Shown: piece by piece, positions 1 through 9,400 of the stretch
How positions within the stretch are numbered: the stretch's first letter is position 1
How the letters are laid out: each line of letters starts with the position of its first letter
DNA from: a virus
Reading direction: 5' to 3' (one strand)
Length of the DNA stretch: 26,471 nt
Virus record (IMG/VR): IMGVR_UViG_3300043570_000098
Coordinates: 1-26,471 of that record
Position numbers and translations under genes: made by a program
Notes under the pieces: model-generated
What the model was told of the DNA's origin: nothing
The model's input: the letters and a program-made list of their open reading frames with translations, nothing else
Databases searched by the model: none

Positions 1-1
1 T

Positions 2-1048
2 GAGGACGCTTTAAGATTATACTTCCAAACGGGTAGTGTAATTGGTAGAAGTTTTACGCAAGATGGTGACTTTAACAATGCAAGAGTGCCTATCACTCAG
101 TTAAACTCTAACTCAGGTGCTGCTAAAACGCAGATGCTGATTACTAATATGAACCACTACGTTGATATGATTAGGTCTGTGACCGGTCTTAACGAAGCGA
201 GAGATGGCTCTAACCCTGACCCTAACTCATTAGTTGGTCTACAAAAGATGGCTGCATTAAACTCCAATACTGCTACAAGACATATCCTTGATGGTTCTTT
301 GTATGTTTATCGTTCATTAGCAGAGGCTTTGACTTATAGAGTTGCAGACATTTTGCAATATGCTGACTTTAAAGACGAGTTTGCCAATCAAATTGGCAAG
401 TACAATGTATCTATATTAGACGAGATTAAAGACCTATATATTTATGACTTTGGTATATTCATTGAGGTCTCACCTGATGAAGAACAAAAGGCACAATTAG
501 AAGGCAATATCCAAATGGCATTGTCTAAAGGTGACATTAACCTTGAAGATGCAATTGACATACGTGAGATTCGCAATATTAAACTTGCTAATCAATTACT
601 TAAGATGAAGCGTATTAAGACGCAAGAGCGTTTAGAGAAGAATGAGATGCAGAAGCAGGCAATGATTGCTCAACAACAATTGAAGTCTCAAGAGATGGCA
701 GGTCAGGTTGCAATGCAGAAGATTGACTTGGAGACAAGGTCTAAGATGCAGATTAAACAAGCAGAGGTAGCTTTTGATATTCAAAAAATGGAGAAAGAAG
801 CGGAGATGAAATCTTATCTAATGCGTGAGGAGTTTGATTATAATTTGCAGCTTCGTGGTATGGAGACAAGTAATATAAATACTAGAGAGCAGACAAAAGA
901 GGATGCTAAAGCCAAAAGAATTAGCCAACAAAATACAGAACAATCTAAATTAATTAATCAAAGGAAGAACAATCTACCTCCAATAAGTTTTGAATCAAAT
1001 GAGGATAGCTTGGATGGTTTTGATTTAGCTGAATTTGAGCCTCGTTAA
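2..1048 (+). CDS. Portal protein, C-terminal part (5' end outside window)
   Basis: The frame is open from base 2 with no stop before it, so this is the 3' part (348 codons) of a longer gene. Portal proteins form the dodecameric ring at the capsid vertex through which DNA is packaged and ejected. Seen: the stretch TGLNEARDGSNPDPNSLVG followed by NSNTATRHILDG is the conserved portal core as I know it from crAss-like and related Bacteroidota phages. After about residue 190 the protein becomes a long Gln/Met/Lys/Glu-rich helical region, likely a coiled coil or barrel, as is usual at the C-terminus of this family. The GTG at 86 is an internal codon, not a start. Scaffold and capsid genes follow, the expected order. 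The portal call is strong; the exact viral lineage is an inference. Confidence 0.88.
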   Translation, partial: EDALRLYFQTGSVIGRSFTQDGDFNNARVPITQLNSNSGAAKTQMLITNMNHYVDMIRSVTGLNEARDGSNPDPNSLVGLQKMAALNSNTATRHILDGSLYVYRSLAEALTYRVADILQYADFKDEFANQIGKYNVSILDEIKDLYIYDFGIFIEVSPDEEQKAQLEGNIQMALSKGDINLEDAIDIREIRNIKLANQLLKMKRIKTQERLEKNEMQKQAMIAQQQLKSQEMAGQVAMQKIDLETRSKMQIKQAEVAFDIQKMEKEAEMKSYLMREEFDYNLQLRGMETSNINTREQTKEDAKAKRISQQNTEQSKLINQRKNNLPPISFESNEDSLDGFDLAEFEPR

Positions 1049-1066
1049 AATGTCGAAATTTTTATC

Positions 1067-1074
1067 TATTTTTG
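1067..1074 (+). promoter_or_regulatory. TAnnTTTG box (Bacteroidota-type -7 element) upstream of scaffold gene
   Basis: The bases TATTTTTG match the Bacteroidota -7 consensus TAnnTTTG. They lie in the short gap between the portal and scaffold genes, about 20 nt before the ATG. No convincing TTTG -33 box is seen at the usual spacing, so this is a possible rather than a proven promoter. It could give extra transcription of scaffold and capsid genes. Confidence 0.4.
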
Positions 1075-1094
1075 TATAAATAAAATCAAATCAA

Positions 1095-2180
1095 ATGGAA
1101 TATAAAGTTAGAGCCGTAGAAATGCTTGAACCAAAAAGCGTTCAAGAAGTAGAGAAGCAGTTACTTGATAAACACGAAGATTCGTTAAGTCAAGAAAATA
1201 ATGAAGCAGATAAAGAGGTTATAATAGACCCCGTACCTGCAGGTGTTGATTTAAAGGATGAAGATGTTCTTTCATATATTGGTAAGAGATATAATAAGCA
1301 GATAAATTCATTGGATGAATTGGTAGCTGAGCGTAAAGAAGCTGAGCAATTGCCTGAAGATGTAGCTGCTTATATGAAATACAAAAAGGATACGGGACGT
1401 GGGTTTGACGATTTTTTAAAGTTAAATAAAGACTTTGATACAATGAGTCCTGACCAACTCCTTAAAGAATACCTTTCTTCCACACAGGAAGGTCTTGATA
1501 GTGATGACATTGAGACGTTAATGGATGAGTACAAGTTTGACACTGATTTAGATGATGAGTCAACCGTTAAAAAGGCAAAAATCGCAAAAAAGAAAGTTCT
1601 TGCTGAAGCCAAGAAATATTTCACTTCCCAAAAGGAACAATATAAAATGCCCCTTGAGTCAAGAACGGCATTTATTCCAAATGAGGAGAAAGAAATATAC
1701 GATAGCTATAAGCAATATACCCAACAGGCAAAGACCATAGAAGAGGAGAACAATCGTAAACGTCAATGGTTTGACCAAAAGACGAACGATGTTTTTAGCG
1801 GAGAGTTCAAAGGTTTTGAGTTCAATGTTAATGACAAGAAGTTCACGTTTGCTCCCGGAGACGCTAGTGAGTTAAAAAAGAACCAAGCTACACCACAGAA
1901 CTTTATTAACAAGTTCTTAGATGGGCAAGGTTTAATGAAAGACGCAGCAGGCTATCATAGGTCATTGTCGATAGCAATGCATCCTGACAAATTTGCTAAA
2001 TTCTTTTATGAACAAGGGTTATCTGATGCTACTGAAGATGTTATGCGTAAAACCAAAAACATCAATATGTCAGAGCGTAAAGCACCCGAGGTTAGCAAAT
2101 CAACGAATGGAATGCAGGTGAAAGCGATAAACCCTGATTCAGGACGAAACCTGAAAATTCGCAGTATGAAAAAAATATAA
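1095..2180 (+). CDS. Putative capsid scaffolding protein
   Basis: The product is 361 aa, hydrophilic, rich in Glu, Asp and Lys, with long predicted helices and few hydrophobic stretches. Its N-terminal third is acidic and its last ~40 residues are basic, ending RNLKIRSMKKI. That polarity, and a position directly between portal and major capsid genes, fit a scaffolding protein, whose basic C-terminus typically contacts the inner capsid surface during procapsid assembly. I recognise no catalytic motif such as a serine protease triad, so a capsid-protease fusion is unlikely but not excluded. The start at 1095 is preceded by an A/T-rich leader with AAATC repeats and no Shine-Dalgarno sequence. 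Function is inferred from position and composition only. Confidence 0.6.
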   Translation: MEYKVRAVEMLEPKSVQEVEKQLLDKHEDSLSQENNEADKEVIIDPVPAGVDLKDEDVLSYIGKRYNKQINSLDELVAERKEAEQLPEDVAAYMKYKKDTGRGFDDFLKLNKDFDTMSPDQLLKEYLSSTQEGLDSDDIETLMDEYKFDTDLDDESTVKKAKIAKKKVLAEAKKYFTSQKEQYKMPLESRTAFIPNEEKEIYDSYKQYTQQAKTIEEENNRKRQWFDQKTNDVFSGEFKGFEFNVNDKKFTFAPGDASELKKNQATPQNFINKFLDGQGLMKDAAGYHRSLSIAMHPDKFAKFFYEQGLSDATEDVMRKTKNINMSERKAPEVSKSTNGMQVKAINPDSGRNLKIRSMKKI

Positions 2181-2200
2181 ACAATTAAAATTTTAAAAAA

Positions 2201-3619
2201 ATGGCAAGTGCACTTTTAAGTTCCCCTACCTTCGCCCTGCAGCCTTCTGCAGAACAGGTAGCGTTACAAACAAATTACATTACCAACTTCAACTTTTTGA
2301 CTCAGTATCTTCCTGATACTTATGAGAAAGAATTTGAGCGTTATGGTAATAGAACAATCGCATCTTTCTTACGTATGGTAGGAGCAGAGATGCCTTCTAA
2401 TTCTGACCAAATCAAATGGGCAGAGCAAGGACGTTTACACATCAAGTACACAAGTTGTACTTCAGCAGCAGCAGCAGCCGCTTCAACAGCGACTTTTACT
2501 GTAGCTGATAGTGGTGTAACTTACATAGCTATTCGTGTTGGACAAACTTTGATGATTCAAAACAACTCAACAGGTGTTTTCAACAAGGCTATCGTAACAG
2601 CAGTTCCTTCAGCAACTACTTTCACAGTAGCTTACTATGAGACTGCAGGTCAAGCATTCGCAGTTTCTACAGCTTGTACCGTATTCATTTATGGTTCTGA
2701 GTTTAAGAAAGGAACTAACGGAATGGTTGGTTCATTAGAATCAGAAGATGACATCTACACTAACAACCCTATTATCATTAAAGATAAGTATGCGGTTAAT
2801 GGTTCAGATATGGCTCAAATTGGATGGGTTGAAGTTACTACTGAGAACGGTGCTACAGGATACTTGTGGTATTTGAAATCAGAGCACGAGACTCGTTTAC
2901 GTTTTGAAGATTACTTAGAGACTTCAATGATTGAAGCTGTTCCCGCTGCATCTGCTTCAGGTGCTGCAACTGCAGGCTTTATTGGTTCTCAAGGTATTTT
3001 CTACGTTGTAAACAATCGTGGTAACGTTTGGGGTGGTGGTACTCCAACAACTTTATCTGATTGGGATTCTATCGTTTCTCGTTTAGATAAGCAAGGTGCT
3101 ATCGAAGAGAACGTAGTATTCGTAAATCGTGGATTAAGTTTCGATATTGACAATATGTTGGCTCAATTGAATGGCTATACCGCAGGTAGTGCTTCTCAAT
3201 CAGCTTCATATGGTCTTTTCGATAACGATGTTGATATGGCGTTAAATTTAGGTTTCACAGGATTCCGTAGAGGTTACGATTTCTACAAGTCTGATTGGAA
3301 ATACTTAAATGACCCAACAATGCGTGGTGGTTTAAGCAGTGCTGCTGCAACTGCAACCGGTACTATTACAGGTTTAATGGTTCCTGCAGGTTCTACTTCA
3401 GTGTACGACCAAATAATGGGAAAGAATGCTAAGCGTCCTTTCTTACACGTTCGTTACCGTGCTTCTGAAGCTGAAGACCGCAAATACAAGACTTGGATTA
3501 CAGGTTCTGCCGGTGGTGCCGCTACAAGCGACTTAGATGCAATGGAGGTTAACTTCCTTTCTGAGCGTTGCGTATGTACCTTGGGTGCTAACAACTTCGT
3601 GTTATTCCGTTATGGATAA
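2201..3619 (+). CDS. Major capsid protein (candidate)
   Basis: This 472-aa product follows the scaffold-like gene by 20 nt and is followed by a strong terminator, as expected for the most abundant virion protein. Seen: an N-terminal segment with TYEKEFERYGNRTIASFLRM, then an Ala/Thr/Val-rich beta segment at about residues 85-172 (beginning with six Ala, partly a GCA microsatellite near 2465-2476) that reads as an inserted domain. After it come RLRFEDYLETSMIEA and, near residues 340-370, a segment containing DMALNLGFTGFRRGYDFYKS. The last part, ending LGANNFVLFRYG, is beta-rich. Sequence alone does not show the HK97 fold; the call rests on position, size, composition and resemblance to capsid proteins of environmental Bacteroidota phages. 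Codons here are markedly more CG-containing (CGT, AAC, TTC) than in neighbours, consistent with high expression. Confidence 0.82.
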   Translation: MASALLSSPTFALQPSAEQVALQTNYITNFNFLTQYLPDTYEKEFERYGNRTIASFLRMVGAEMPSNSDQIKWAEQGRLHIKYTSCTSAAAAAASTATFTVADSGVTYIAIRVGQTLMIQNNSTGVFNKAIVTAVPSATTFTVAYYETAGQAFAVSTACTVFIYGSEFKKGTNGMVGSLESEDDIYTNNPIIIKDKYAVNGSDMAQIGWVEVTTENGATGYLWYLKSEHETRLRFEDYLETSMIEAVPAASASGAATAGFIGSQGIFYVVNNRGNVWGGGTPTTLSDWDSIVSRLDKQGAIEENVVFVNRGLSFDIDNMLAQLNGYTAGSASQSASYGLFDNDVDMALNLGFTGFRRGYDFYKSDWKYLNDPTMRGGLSSAAATATGTITGLMVPAGSTSVYDQIMGKNAKRPFLHVRYRASEAEDRKYKTWITGSAGGAATSDLDAMEVNFLSERCVCTLGANNFVLFRYG

Positions 3620-3637
3620 TAGGTAGTAAATATAATT

Positions 3638-3670
3638 GGAGGGTGTCTTCAAAGACACTCTCCTTTTTTT
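3638..3670 (+). terminator. Rho-independent terminator after the capsid gene
   Basis: The arms GGAGGGTGTCTT (3638-3649) and AAGACACTCTCC (3652-3663) pair over 12 positions with one G-U, leaving only CA between them, so the real loop is a tetraloop. Seven T follow at 3664-3670. This is a very stable intrinsic terminator 18 nt after the capsid stop codon. Confidence 0.9.
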
Positions 3671-3690
3671 AAATTAAATCAAATTAAATC
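3671..3690 (+). repeat. Tandem AAATTAAATC x2 in leader
   Basis: Two perfect copies of the 10-mer AAATTAAATC lie directly after the terminator T-tract and 8 nt before the next start codon. They may be an A/T-rich unstructured translation leader; a related AAATC repeat precedes the start at 1095. Confidence 0.6.
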
Positions 3691-3698
3691 TTATAAAA

Positions 3699-4442
3699 AT
3701 GTCAAAAGTTATATCTTCTGTAGATAAAGTTTACAGATTAAAAATAGGTAATCCGCTATCATATACGTTAGCGTCAAGAAACCATCCTCGATTCCCACTA
3801 ATGTGGTTTGACGAGAAAAACAACCAAAACCGTGCTCTTAGGTATTCTATAAATCAGAAGTCTCCTTTCGAGGACGAGCAAGATGGGAATGCTATTATTG
3901 AACCAATCATCTTTGAAGATGGGTTCTTAAGAGTGCCAAGAACAAACCCCGTACTACAACAGTTTTTACATTACCATCCATTAAATGGTAATATTTTTGT
4001 TGAAATAGACAAAGAGAAAGACGCAAGTGCTGAGGTTGAAGATTTAAATATTGAAGTTGATGCTTTAGTGGAGGCTCGTCAGCTTACACTTGACCAAATT
4101 GAAACCTTAACAAGAGTGATGTTTGGTAAAGACCCATCTACCGTATCTACTGCTGAGTTAAAGCGTGATATATTGGTATTTGCTAAAAGAGACCCAAGAG
4201 AGTTTTTAAATATATTGAATGACCCTGAATTAAAATTCCAAGCCAAAGTCCGTACATTTTTTGAAAACAAGTTATTGGTATTAAGAAATGGCGAGAAAGA
4301 AGTATGGTTTAATACAGCTACTAATAAAAAGAAGATGTTGTCAGTTCCTTTTGGAGAAGACCCTTTTAGTATGGTAGCCCATTTCTTACAAAGTGATGAA
4401 GGTATAGATTCGCTAAAAATGTTAGAAGCAACTTTGTCGTAG
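3699..4442 (+). CDS. Conserved phage protein of the head/connector region, unknown function
   Basis: The product is 247 aa, soluble, with no signal peptide or membrane segment. Its N-terminal half (about residues 1-105) is mixed alpha/beta and contains VPRTNPVLQQFLHYHP followed by a NIFVEIDKEKDA segment. The second half is helical (AELKRDILVFAKRDPREFLNILND) and ends in a short alpha/beta stretch with SVPFGEDPFSMVAHFLQSDEG. I recognise this arrangement as a conserved protein next to capsid genes in Bacteroidota phages but know of no assigned function. It is bracketed by two intrinsic terminators and has no visible promoter of its own, so it is probably made from capsid read-through transcripts at a lower level. 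A head-completion, decoration or assembly role is possible; none is shown by motif. Confidence 0.7.
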   Translation: MSKVISSVDKVYRLKIGNPLSYTLASRNHPRFPLMWFDEKNNQNRALRYSINQKSPFEDEQDGNAIIEPIIFEDGFLRVPRTNPVLQQFLHYHPLNGNIFVEIDKEKDASAEVEDLNIEVDALVEARQLTLDQIETLTRVMFGKDPSTVSTAELKRDILVFAKRDPREFLNILNDPELKFQAKVRTFFENKLLVLRNGEKEVWFNTATNKKKMLSVPFGEDPFSMVAHFLQSDEGIDSLKMLEATLS

Positions 4443-4474
4443 ATATATTTGGTTATTGATAGATTGATAGGTTA

Positions 4475-4505
4475 GAGAGGGTACTGATTGTGCCCTCTTT
4501 TTTTT
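4475..4505 (+). terminator. Rho-independent terminator
   Basis: The arms AGAGGG (4476-4481) and CCCTCT (4493-4498) pair perfectly and are extended inward by U-G and A-U pairs. The loop is about 7 nt and is followed by an 8-T tract ending at 4505. It lies 33 nt after the stop of the 247-aa gene. Confidence 0.85.
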
Positions 4506-4508
4506 ATG

Positions 4509-4516
4509 TATATTTG
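4509..4516 (+). promoter_or_regulatory. TAnnTTTG -7 box restarting transcription after terminator
   Basis: TATATTTG matches the Bacteroidota -7 consensus. It begins 3 nt after the T-tract of the preceding terminator and ends 13 nt before the ATG at 4530. A TTG at 4488-4490 sits at roughly the spacing of a -33 box. Terminator followed at once by promoter box and start codon is a coherent boundary between two transcription units. Confidence 0.55.
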
Positions 4517-4529
4517 TAAAAAAGAACTA

Positions 4530-5468
4530 ATGATAAACTCAGTAAGAAATGCGGTATTGTCTGTGTTGAATAAGAACAACTATGGATATATCTCTCCTTC
4601 TGATTTCAATCTGTATGCTCAAAATTCACAGATGGAGATTTATGAGGAGTATTTTAACAATTACAATAAGGTTATAAATGCAGAAAATGCTCGATTGTCG
4701 GGTGTAGACTATGCTGATATGGAACAACCAACAGCAGAAGTATTAGAATATTTTCTACGAACAGACTATTTAACAAAAATAGCTGCTAACAAATTCTCAA
4801 TGCCTACTCCTGCGACAACAGGCTATTACACTTATATGTTATTGGACATCAAGTGTAGACCGGTTACATTGAAAACGGGTACAAATACATCCGTAGTTAG
4901 TAGTCAGCTAGTTGATAGTACTGCTACATTTTTATCAGATGATATTTCAGCAGGTGACGTTGTTACTAACATAACAACAGGTTTAGTATCTACTGTAACA
5001 TCGGTAGTTAGTAATACCGTATTAGCATTAGACTCAAATATATTTTTAGCTTCTGCAAACTCTTATGGAGTTTTTTCTTCATCTACTAATGTTCAAGCTG
5101 AAAAAGTAATTAATAATAAACTTACGTTGTTGGTTAATTCAAATTTAACGCAACCAACAAATGAGTTCCCTGTTTACGCATTACAAGGCTCAGAATTGAC
5201 TTTTTATCCTACAACGATAAGTAATAAGGGGCAAGTAGAATCAACCTATTTTAGGTATCCTGCGGTTCCAAAATGGACATATATAACACTTACTAATGGT
5301 GAGCCTGTGTTTGACCAATCTCAAAATGATTATCAAGACTTTGAACTGCCTCCTGAAGATGAATATAAGTTAATTACAAGGATTCTTCAGTATTGTGGTG
5401 TATCTATTCGTGAGACTGAGGTTACGCAATTTAGTATGGCGAAAGAACAACAAGAACAAAATCCATAA
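4530..5468 (+). CDS. Ring/adaptor-type head-tail connector protein
   Basis: The chosen start is the ATG at 4530. An upstream in-frame TTG at 4488 lies inside the terminator hairpin and would add MCPLFFMYICKKEL, which looks spurious. The product is 312 aa. Residues 1-75 are helical (INSVRNAVLSVLNKNNYGYISPSD), residues about 112-188 form a Thr/Val/Ser-rich beta segment (GDVVTNITTGLVSTVTSVVS) that looks inserted, and the C-terminal part is an alpha/beta region with YPAVPKWTY and a final helical segment. This layout and its place after the capsid genes resemble ring or adaptor proteins below the portal in crAss-like phages. The next gene is of similar type and starts 11 nt downstream. A specific ring position cannot be given from sequence. 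Confidence 0.6.
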   Translation: MINSVRNAVLSVLNKNNYGYISPSDFNLYAQNSQMEIYEEYFNNYNKVINAENARLSGVDYADMEQPTAEVLEYFLRTDYLTKIAANKFSMPTPATTGYYTYMLLDIKCRPVTLKTGTNTSVVSSQLVDSTATFLSDDISAGDVVTNITTGLVSTVTSVVSNTVLALDSNIFLASANSYGVFSSSTNVQAEKVINNKLTLLVNSNLTQPTNEFPVYALQGSELTFYPTTISNKGQVESTYFRYPAVPKWTYITLTNGEPVFDQSQNDYQDFELPPEDEYKLITRILQYCGVSIRETEVTQFSMAKEQQEQNP

Positions 5469-5479
5469 AAATTTAAGAT

Positions 5480-6403
5480 ATGGCATATATATCACAGTAT
5501 CAATATTATGAGAATGGAGGTGTAGTACCTGAGGACGCCAATTGGGGGTCTTATCAGTTTATTAGCCTAACTGACATAGTCAATAACTTCTTATTGATGT
5601 ATGCAGGAAACCATTCTTTAGTTAATAACGAAGAACGTTATAAAATATTATTTCACGCAAAACGTGCTATTCAGGAATTAAATTATGATGCTTTTAAAGA
5701 AATTAAAGTATTAGAGTTAACTGTTCCTGACACATTAAGATTTATTTTACCTTCTGACTATGTCAATTGGGTGCGTGTATCTTTATACAAAGATGGTTGG
5801 CTTAGACCTTTAACTGAGAATATTCAAACACTTTCATCCAAGGCTTATCTTCAAGACAATACAGGAAGAATTTTGTTTGACCAATATGGAAACGCATTAT
5901 CTCCTCAGTACTCAACTATTGACTTGGAGAGATTAGCTAAAACAAAAAAGAGTATTTATCTTAACCAAGGCAATCAGTACAATGGGCAATTAGGATGGAA
6001 CTATGATGGGATGTGGTATTTTGAAGCAAACATAGGTGCTGCGTATGGTTTAAATACAGAGACTGCAAATTTTAATCCTACTTTTAATATTGATAGAAAG
6101 TCAGGAGTTATTAACTTTGACTCATCGATGTCGGGGTTGTCTTGTATTCTTGAGTATGTGTCTGATGGTATGGAGCAGGGAGACAATTCTTTGATTACGG
6201 TAAACAAGTTATTTGAAGCATATATTTATGCAGCAGTTGAATATGAGATACTTAGTTCTAAACTTGGTGTCCAAGAATATATTGTTGCCCGTTCTCGTAA
6301 AAAAAGAAAGGCTTTGTTGAGTAATGCTAAAATAAGAATCAGTAACATTCATCCCGGTAGACTCTTAATGAATATGAGAGGTATGGACAAGCAAATAAAA
6401 TAA
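5480..6403 (+). CDS. Ring/adaptor protein (P22 gp4-like position), head-tail connector
   Basis: The product is 307 aa. Its N-terminal third is helical with HAKRAIQELNYDAFKEIKVLEL and then FILPSDYVNWVRVSLYKDGWLRPL, a combination I recognise from a conserved connector protein of crAss-like and related phages. The C-terminal part has a helical segment (LFEAYIYAAVEYEIL) and a basic stretch (RSRKKRKALLSNAKIRISN). It stops 1 nt before the start of the giant muzzle-type gene at 6405, so the two are surely co-transcribed. A role in sealing the portal and docking the tail is inferred from family and position; there is no enzymatic motif. Confidence 0.68.
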   Translation: MAYISQYQYYENGGVVPEDANWGSYQFISLTDIVNNFLLMYAGNHSLVNNEERYKILFHAKRAIQELNYDAFKEIKVLELTVPDTLRFILPSDYVNWVRVSLYKDGWLRPLTENIQTLSSKAYLQDNTGRILFDQYGNALSPQYSTIDLERLAKTKKSIYLNQGNQYNGQLGWNYDGMWYFEANIGAAYGLNTETANFNPTFNIDRKSGVINFDSSMSGLSCILEYVSDGMEQGDNSLITVNKLFEAYIYAAVEYEILSSKLGVQEYIVARSRKKRKALLSNAKIRISNIHPGRLLMNMRGMDKQIK

Positions 6404-6404
6404 A

Positions 6405-9400
6405 ATGGCAAATTTTACAAGAAACTTTATAGCAGGTAGAATGAACAAGGTAGTAGACCAACGTTTACTTCCTGAGGGTGAGTATGTTGACGCTATGAAT
6501 ATTAGGATGGGTTCAACCGAGAACGCTGAGATGGGAGTAGTAGAGAATACAAAGGGAAACCTTTCTCTTACTACATTAAAATATAATGGAACATCTCTTA
6601 GTTCATCAGCAAGATGTATCGGTGCAATTGAGGATAGTGCAAATGAAACCATCTATTGGTTTGTTCACGACTCAGCTTTCCCGGTAGGTGCTACAGGTAA
6701 ACTTGACTTAATTGTTTCTTTTAATGTTTTTACCAACATATTAACTTATCACGTAATAAGCATTAACGATGGTGCAAACGTTAATACTGTGTTAAACTTT
6801 AACCCAAGTTATTTGATTACGGGTGTAAATATATTAAACGATTTATTGTTTTTTACGGATGATTACAATGCACCTAGATTTATAAATACCAACAGAAATT
6901 ACGCTAACCCCGTATCTAATATAGACCAATTTACAGCAGAGTCTTTACTTGTAATTAAGAAGCCACCGGTAGAATCTCCTGATGTACAACCTATTGTAAC
7001 TAATGGGCAAGAGAATTTTTTAACTACAAGATTTATTTGTTTTGGTTATAGGTATAGATATATTGACGGAGAGTATAGTGCTACATCTCAGTGGTCTCAA
7101 CCTGCTTTTGTACCTAATGCGTTTAGTTTTAGTACTGATAGTTTTTTAAACGAGGGGATGACCAACTTTTGTAACTCTGCAATAATCACATACAACTCAG
7201 GAAGTTCTCTTGTAGTTGGTGTTGATTTGCTATTTAAAAGAGCAGATGGCACTGTTATAAAAGTTATTGAGAAACTTGATAAGGCTGATTTAGGTCTTGC
7301 AAATAATACCGAGTACCAATACACATTTACCAACAGTAAGATATTTACAATACTATCCGAGTCTGAATTATTAAGATTGTACGACAACGTACCTAGATAT
7401 GCCAAGGCTCAGACTATTATGGGAAATAGATTAATGTATGGTAACTACATAGAAGAATATGACTTAGTTGACCAATATGGCGTACCGGTTAAGTTTGAAT
7501 ATACTACTGACTTGGTTTCATTACCTATTGGTAATTCTACTATAAACGATGCTACGTCAACAGGAAATTATAACATTAACGGAAGCGTAAGTGTTCCAAG
7601 TTCAATAGTTTCTTTTAATTTAACAGGTAAAAGTTTGGTCGCAGGTTCTTCTATTAATTTAGAAGTAACAATTGAGCACTCTCAATTTTCAGGTCAAACT
7701 CCATTCCCTACACAAGAAACTACTGATGTAGGATTAGATTTTGCATTTATTTTGTCTACAACATATACATCTGTATATGAATTAGCAACAAGTGTTGAAT
7801 TTCAAAATGTTGTAGGTACATCGGCAAACATTCAATCATTTGCAACCGCTTGTACAGGAACAACATTTACTGACTCAGTAAACTGCTTATTGCCAAATAC
7901 TTTAGATGCTTATACAGCTATAGGAAGTGGTATAAGTGCAGTAGCACAACCTGTTGGAATTATAACAAGCCCTAGTAGCAGTTGGATTGGATTACAATTT
8001 ATTGCTCAAAAATTTGTTGACAATACAGTTACACCTACGCAAACATTTTATGAATACTATCAGGTGGTTTTAGCACAAGCAAGTTTTCAAGAAATAGCAA
8101 ATCCACAAAGTTTACATAGCAATAGAGACTATGAGATTGGTATAGTTTATATGGATGAGTTTAATAGAGCATCAACTGCTCTTGTAAGTCCTAATAATAC
8201 AGAGCACGTTCCTTGTGGATTATCTGCATTTAAAAATTCAATCAAAGTAACAATACCTGCTACTCAAAAACCTCCGGGATGGGCTACTAGGTATAAGTTT
8301 GTAATAAAGCCTGACCAAGAGAATTATGAGACAATTTATTGTAGCATATTCTTTCAAGACCCTTTAACCAACAATGCGTACTTTTTATTAGAAGGAGAGA
8401 ATGCAAGAAAGGTAGAAGCGGGAGATAGGTTAATTGTGAAAGCTGATTCAAGTGGACCAACATCATCTTGCGTATATGCAACTGTTCTTGAAAAATCTTC
8501 TCAATCGTCAGACTTTATTGAAATACCAACTGAATTAGACCCTGCAGTATTTATACCAATTCCTGCGGGAGTTTATATGAAAATAAACCCAAATAGCTTT
8601 AATACAGTTCAAGATGAGTATGCTATTATTGCTCCGGGTAAAATAACAGTAACAGCACCAAGAAGTAATCCGGGTACATTCCCTATTTTAAATTACCCAA
8701 TGAATACTTATGATGCAGCTACAACTGCTTGGGTTGATTATACTGTTCCTGCAGGAAGTAGAATTGTATTTAGCATAAAACAATTTAGAGGTGGTAGCGG
8801 ATGTCAATGTGAGGAAAGAACAAATACTTTAGAAAAAACATTTATTTCTTCAAGTACATACGATAATATGTATGATTGGTTTGTTGGAGATAATATAGAG
8901 CAGTTTTTAGATGATGGCACTAGATATGCTTCTTGTGGAGATGCTATACCTGAAAATACATTTGTTGCGGGTACGGGAAATCCTGTAGTTCCTACTAATA
9001 GTGGAATTAATTATTATCAATTTTATAGGGACCCTGCAACTCTTGAATTATATTTAATGATTACAGGAACAATAAGTTGTCCGGGTTTGGGTTATCCTAA
9101 TGCTCGTGCATCTAATGTTGAAGTAAACATTACCGTGTTCCGCTCTGAAAAGAATTTAATATTTGAGACAGAGCCTACTGACGCTCTTCCGGATGTGTTT
9201 TTTGAAAACGAGATGTCTTTTGCTATTACGGGTGGTAACCATATGGGTAACCTCCAAAACCAAAATATAGGAGCAGGGACATCTGCTATAATTGACACTA
9301 AGTTTTTTAACTGCTTTGCATTTGGAAACGGAGCGGAGAGTTACAAGATTCGTGACTCAATCATTGGCAACTCATTTAACTTTGGTAACAGGGTTACAAG

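Noticed and set aside
86-88. GTG as the start of a 320-aa gene
   Set aside because: The frame stays open to base 2 and the upstream residues continue the portal protein, so the gene begins outside the window.
1219-1443. Antisense open frames across the + block (for example 1219-1443, 7097-7405, 15938-16294, 20033-20329)
   Set aside because: All lie wholly inside well-supported genes, have low-complexity Ser/Leu/Ile-rich translations, and lack start signals.
4488-4529. TTG start adding 14 residues to the first ring-type protein
   Set aside because: It lies inside the terminator hairpin and T-tract and upstream of the -7 box; the ATG at 4530 gives a natural N-terminus.
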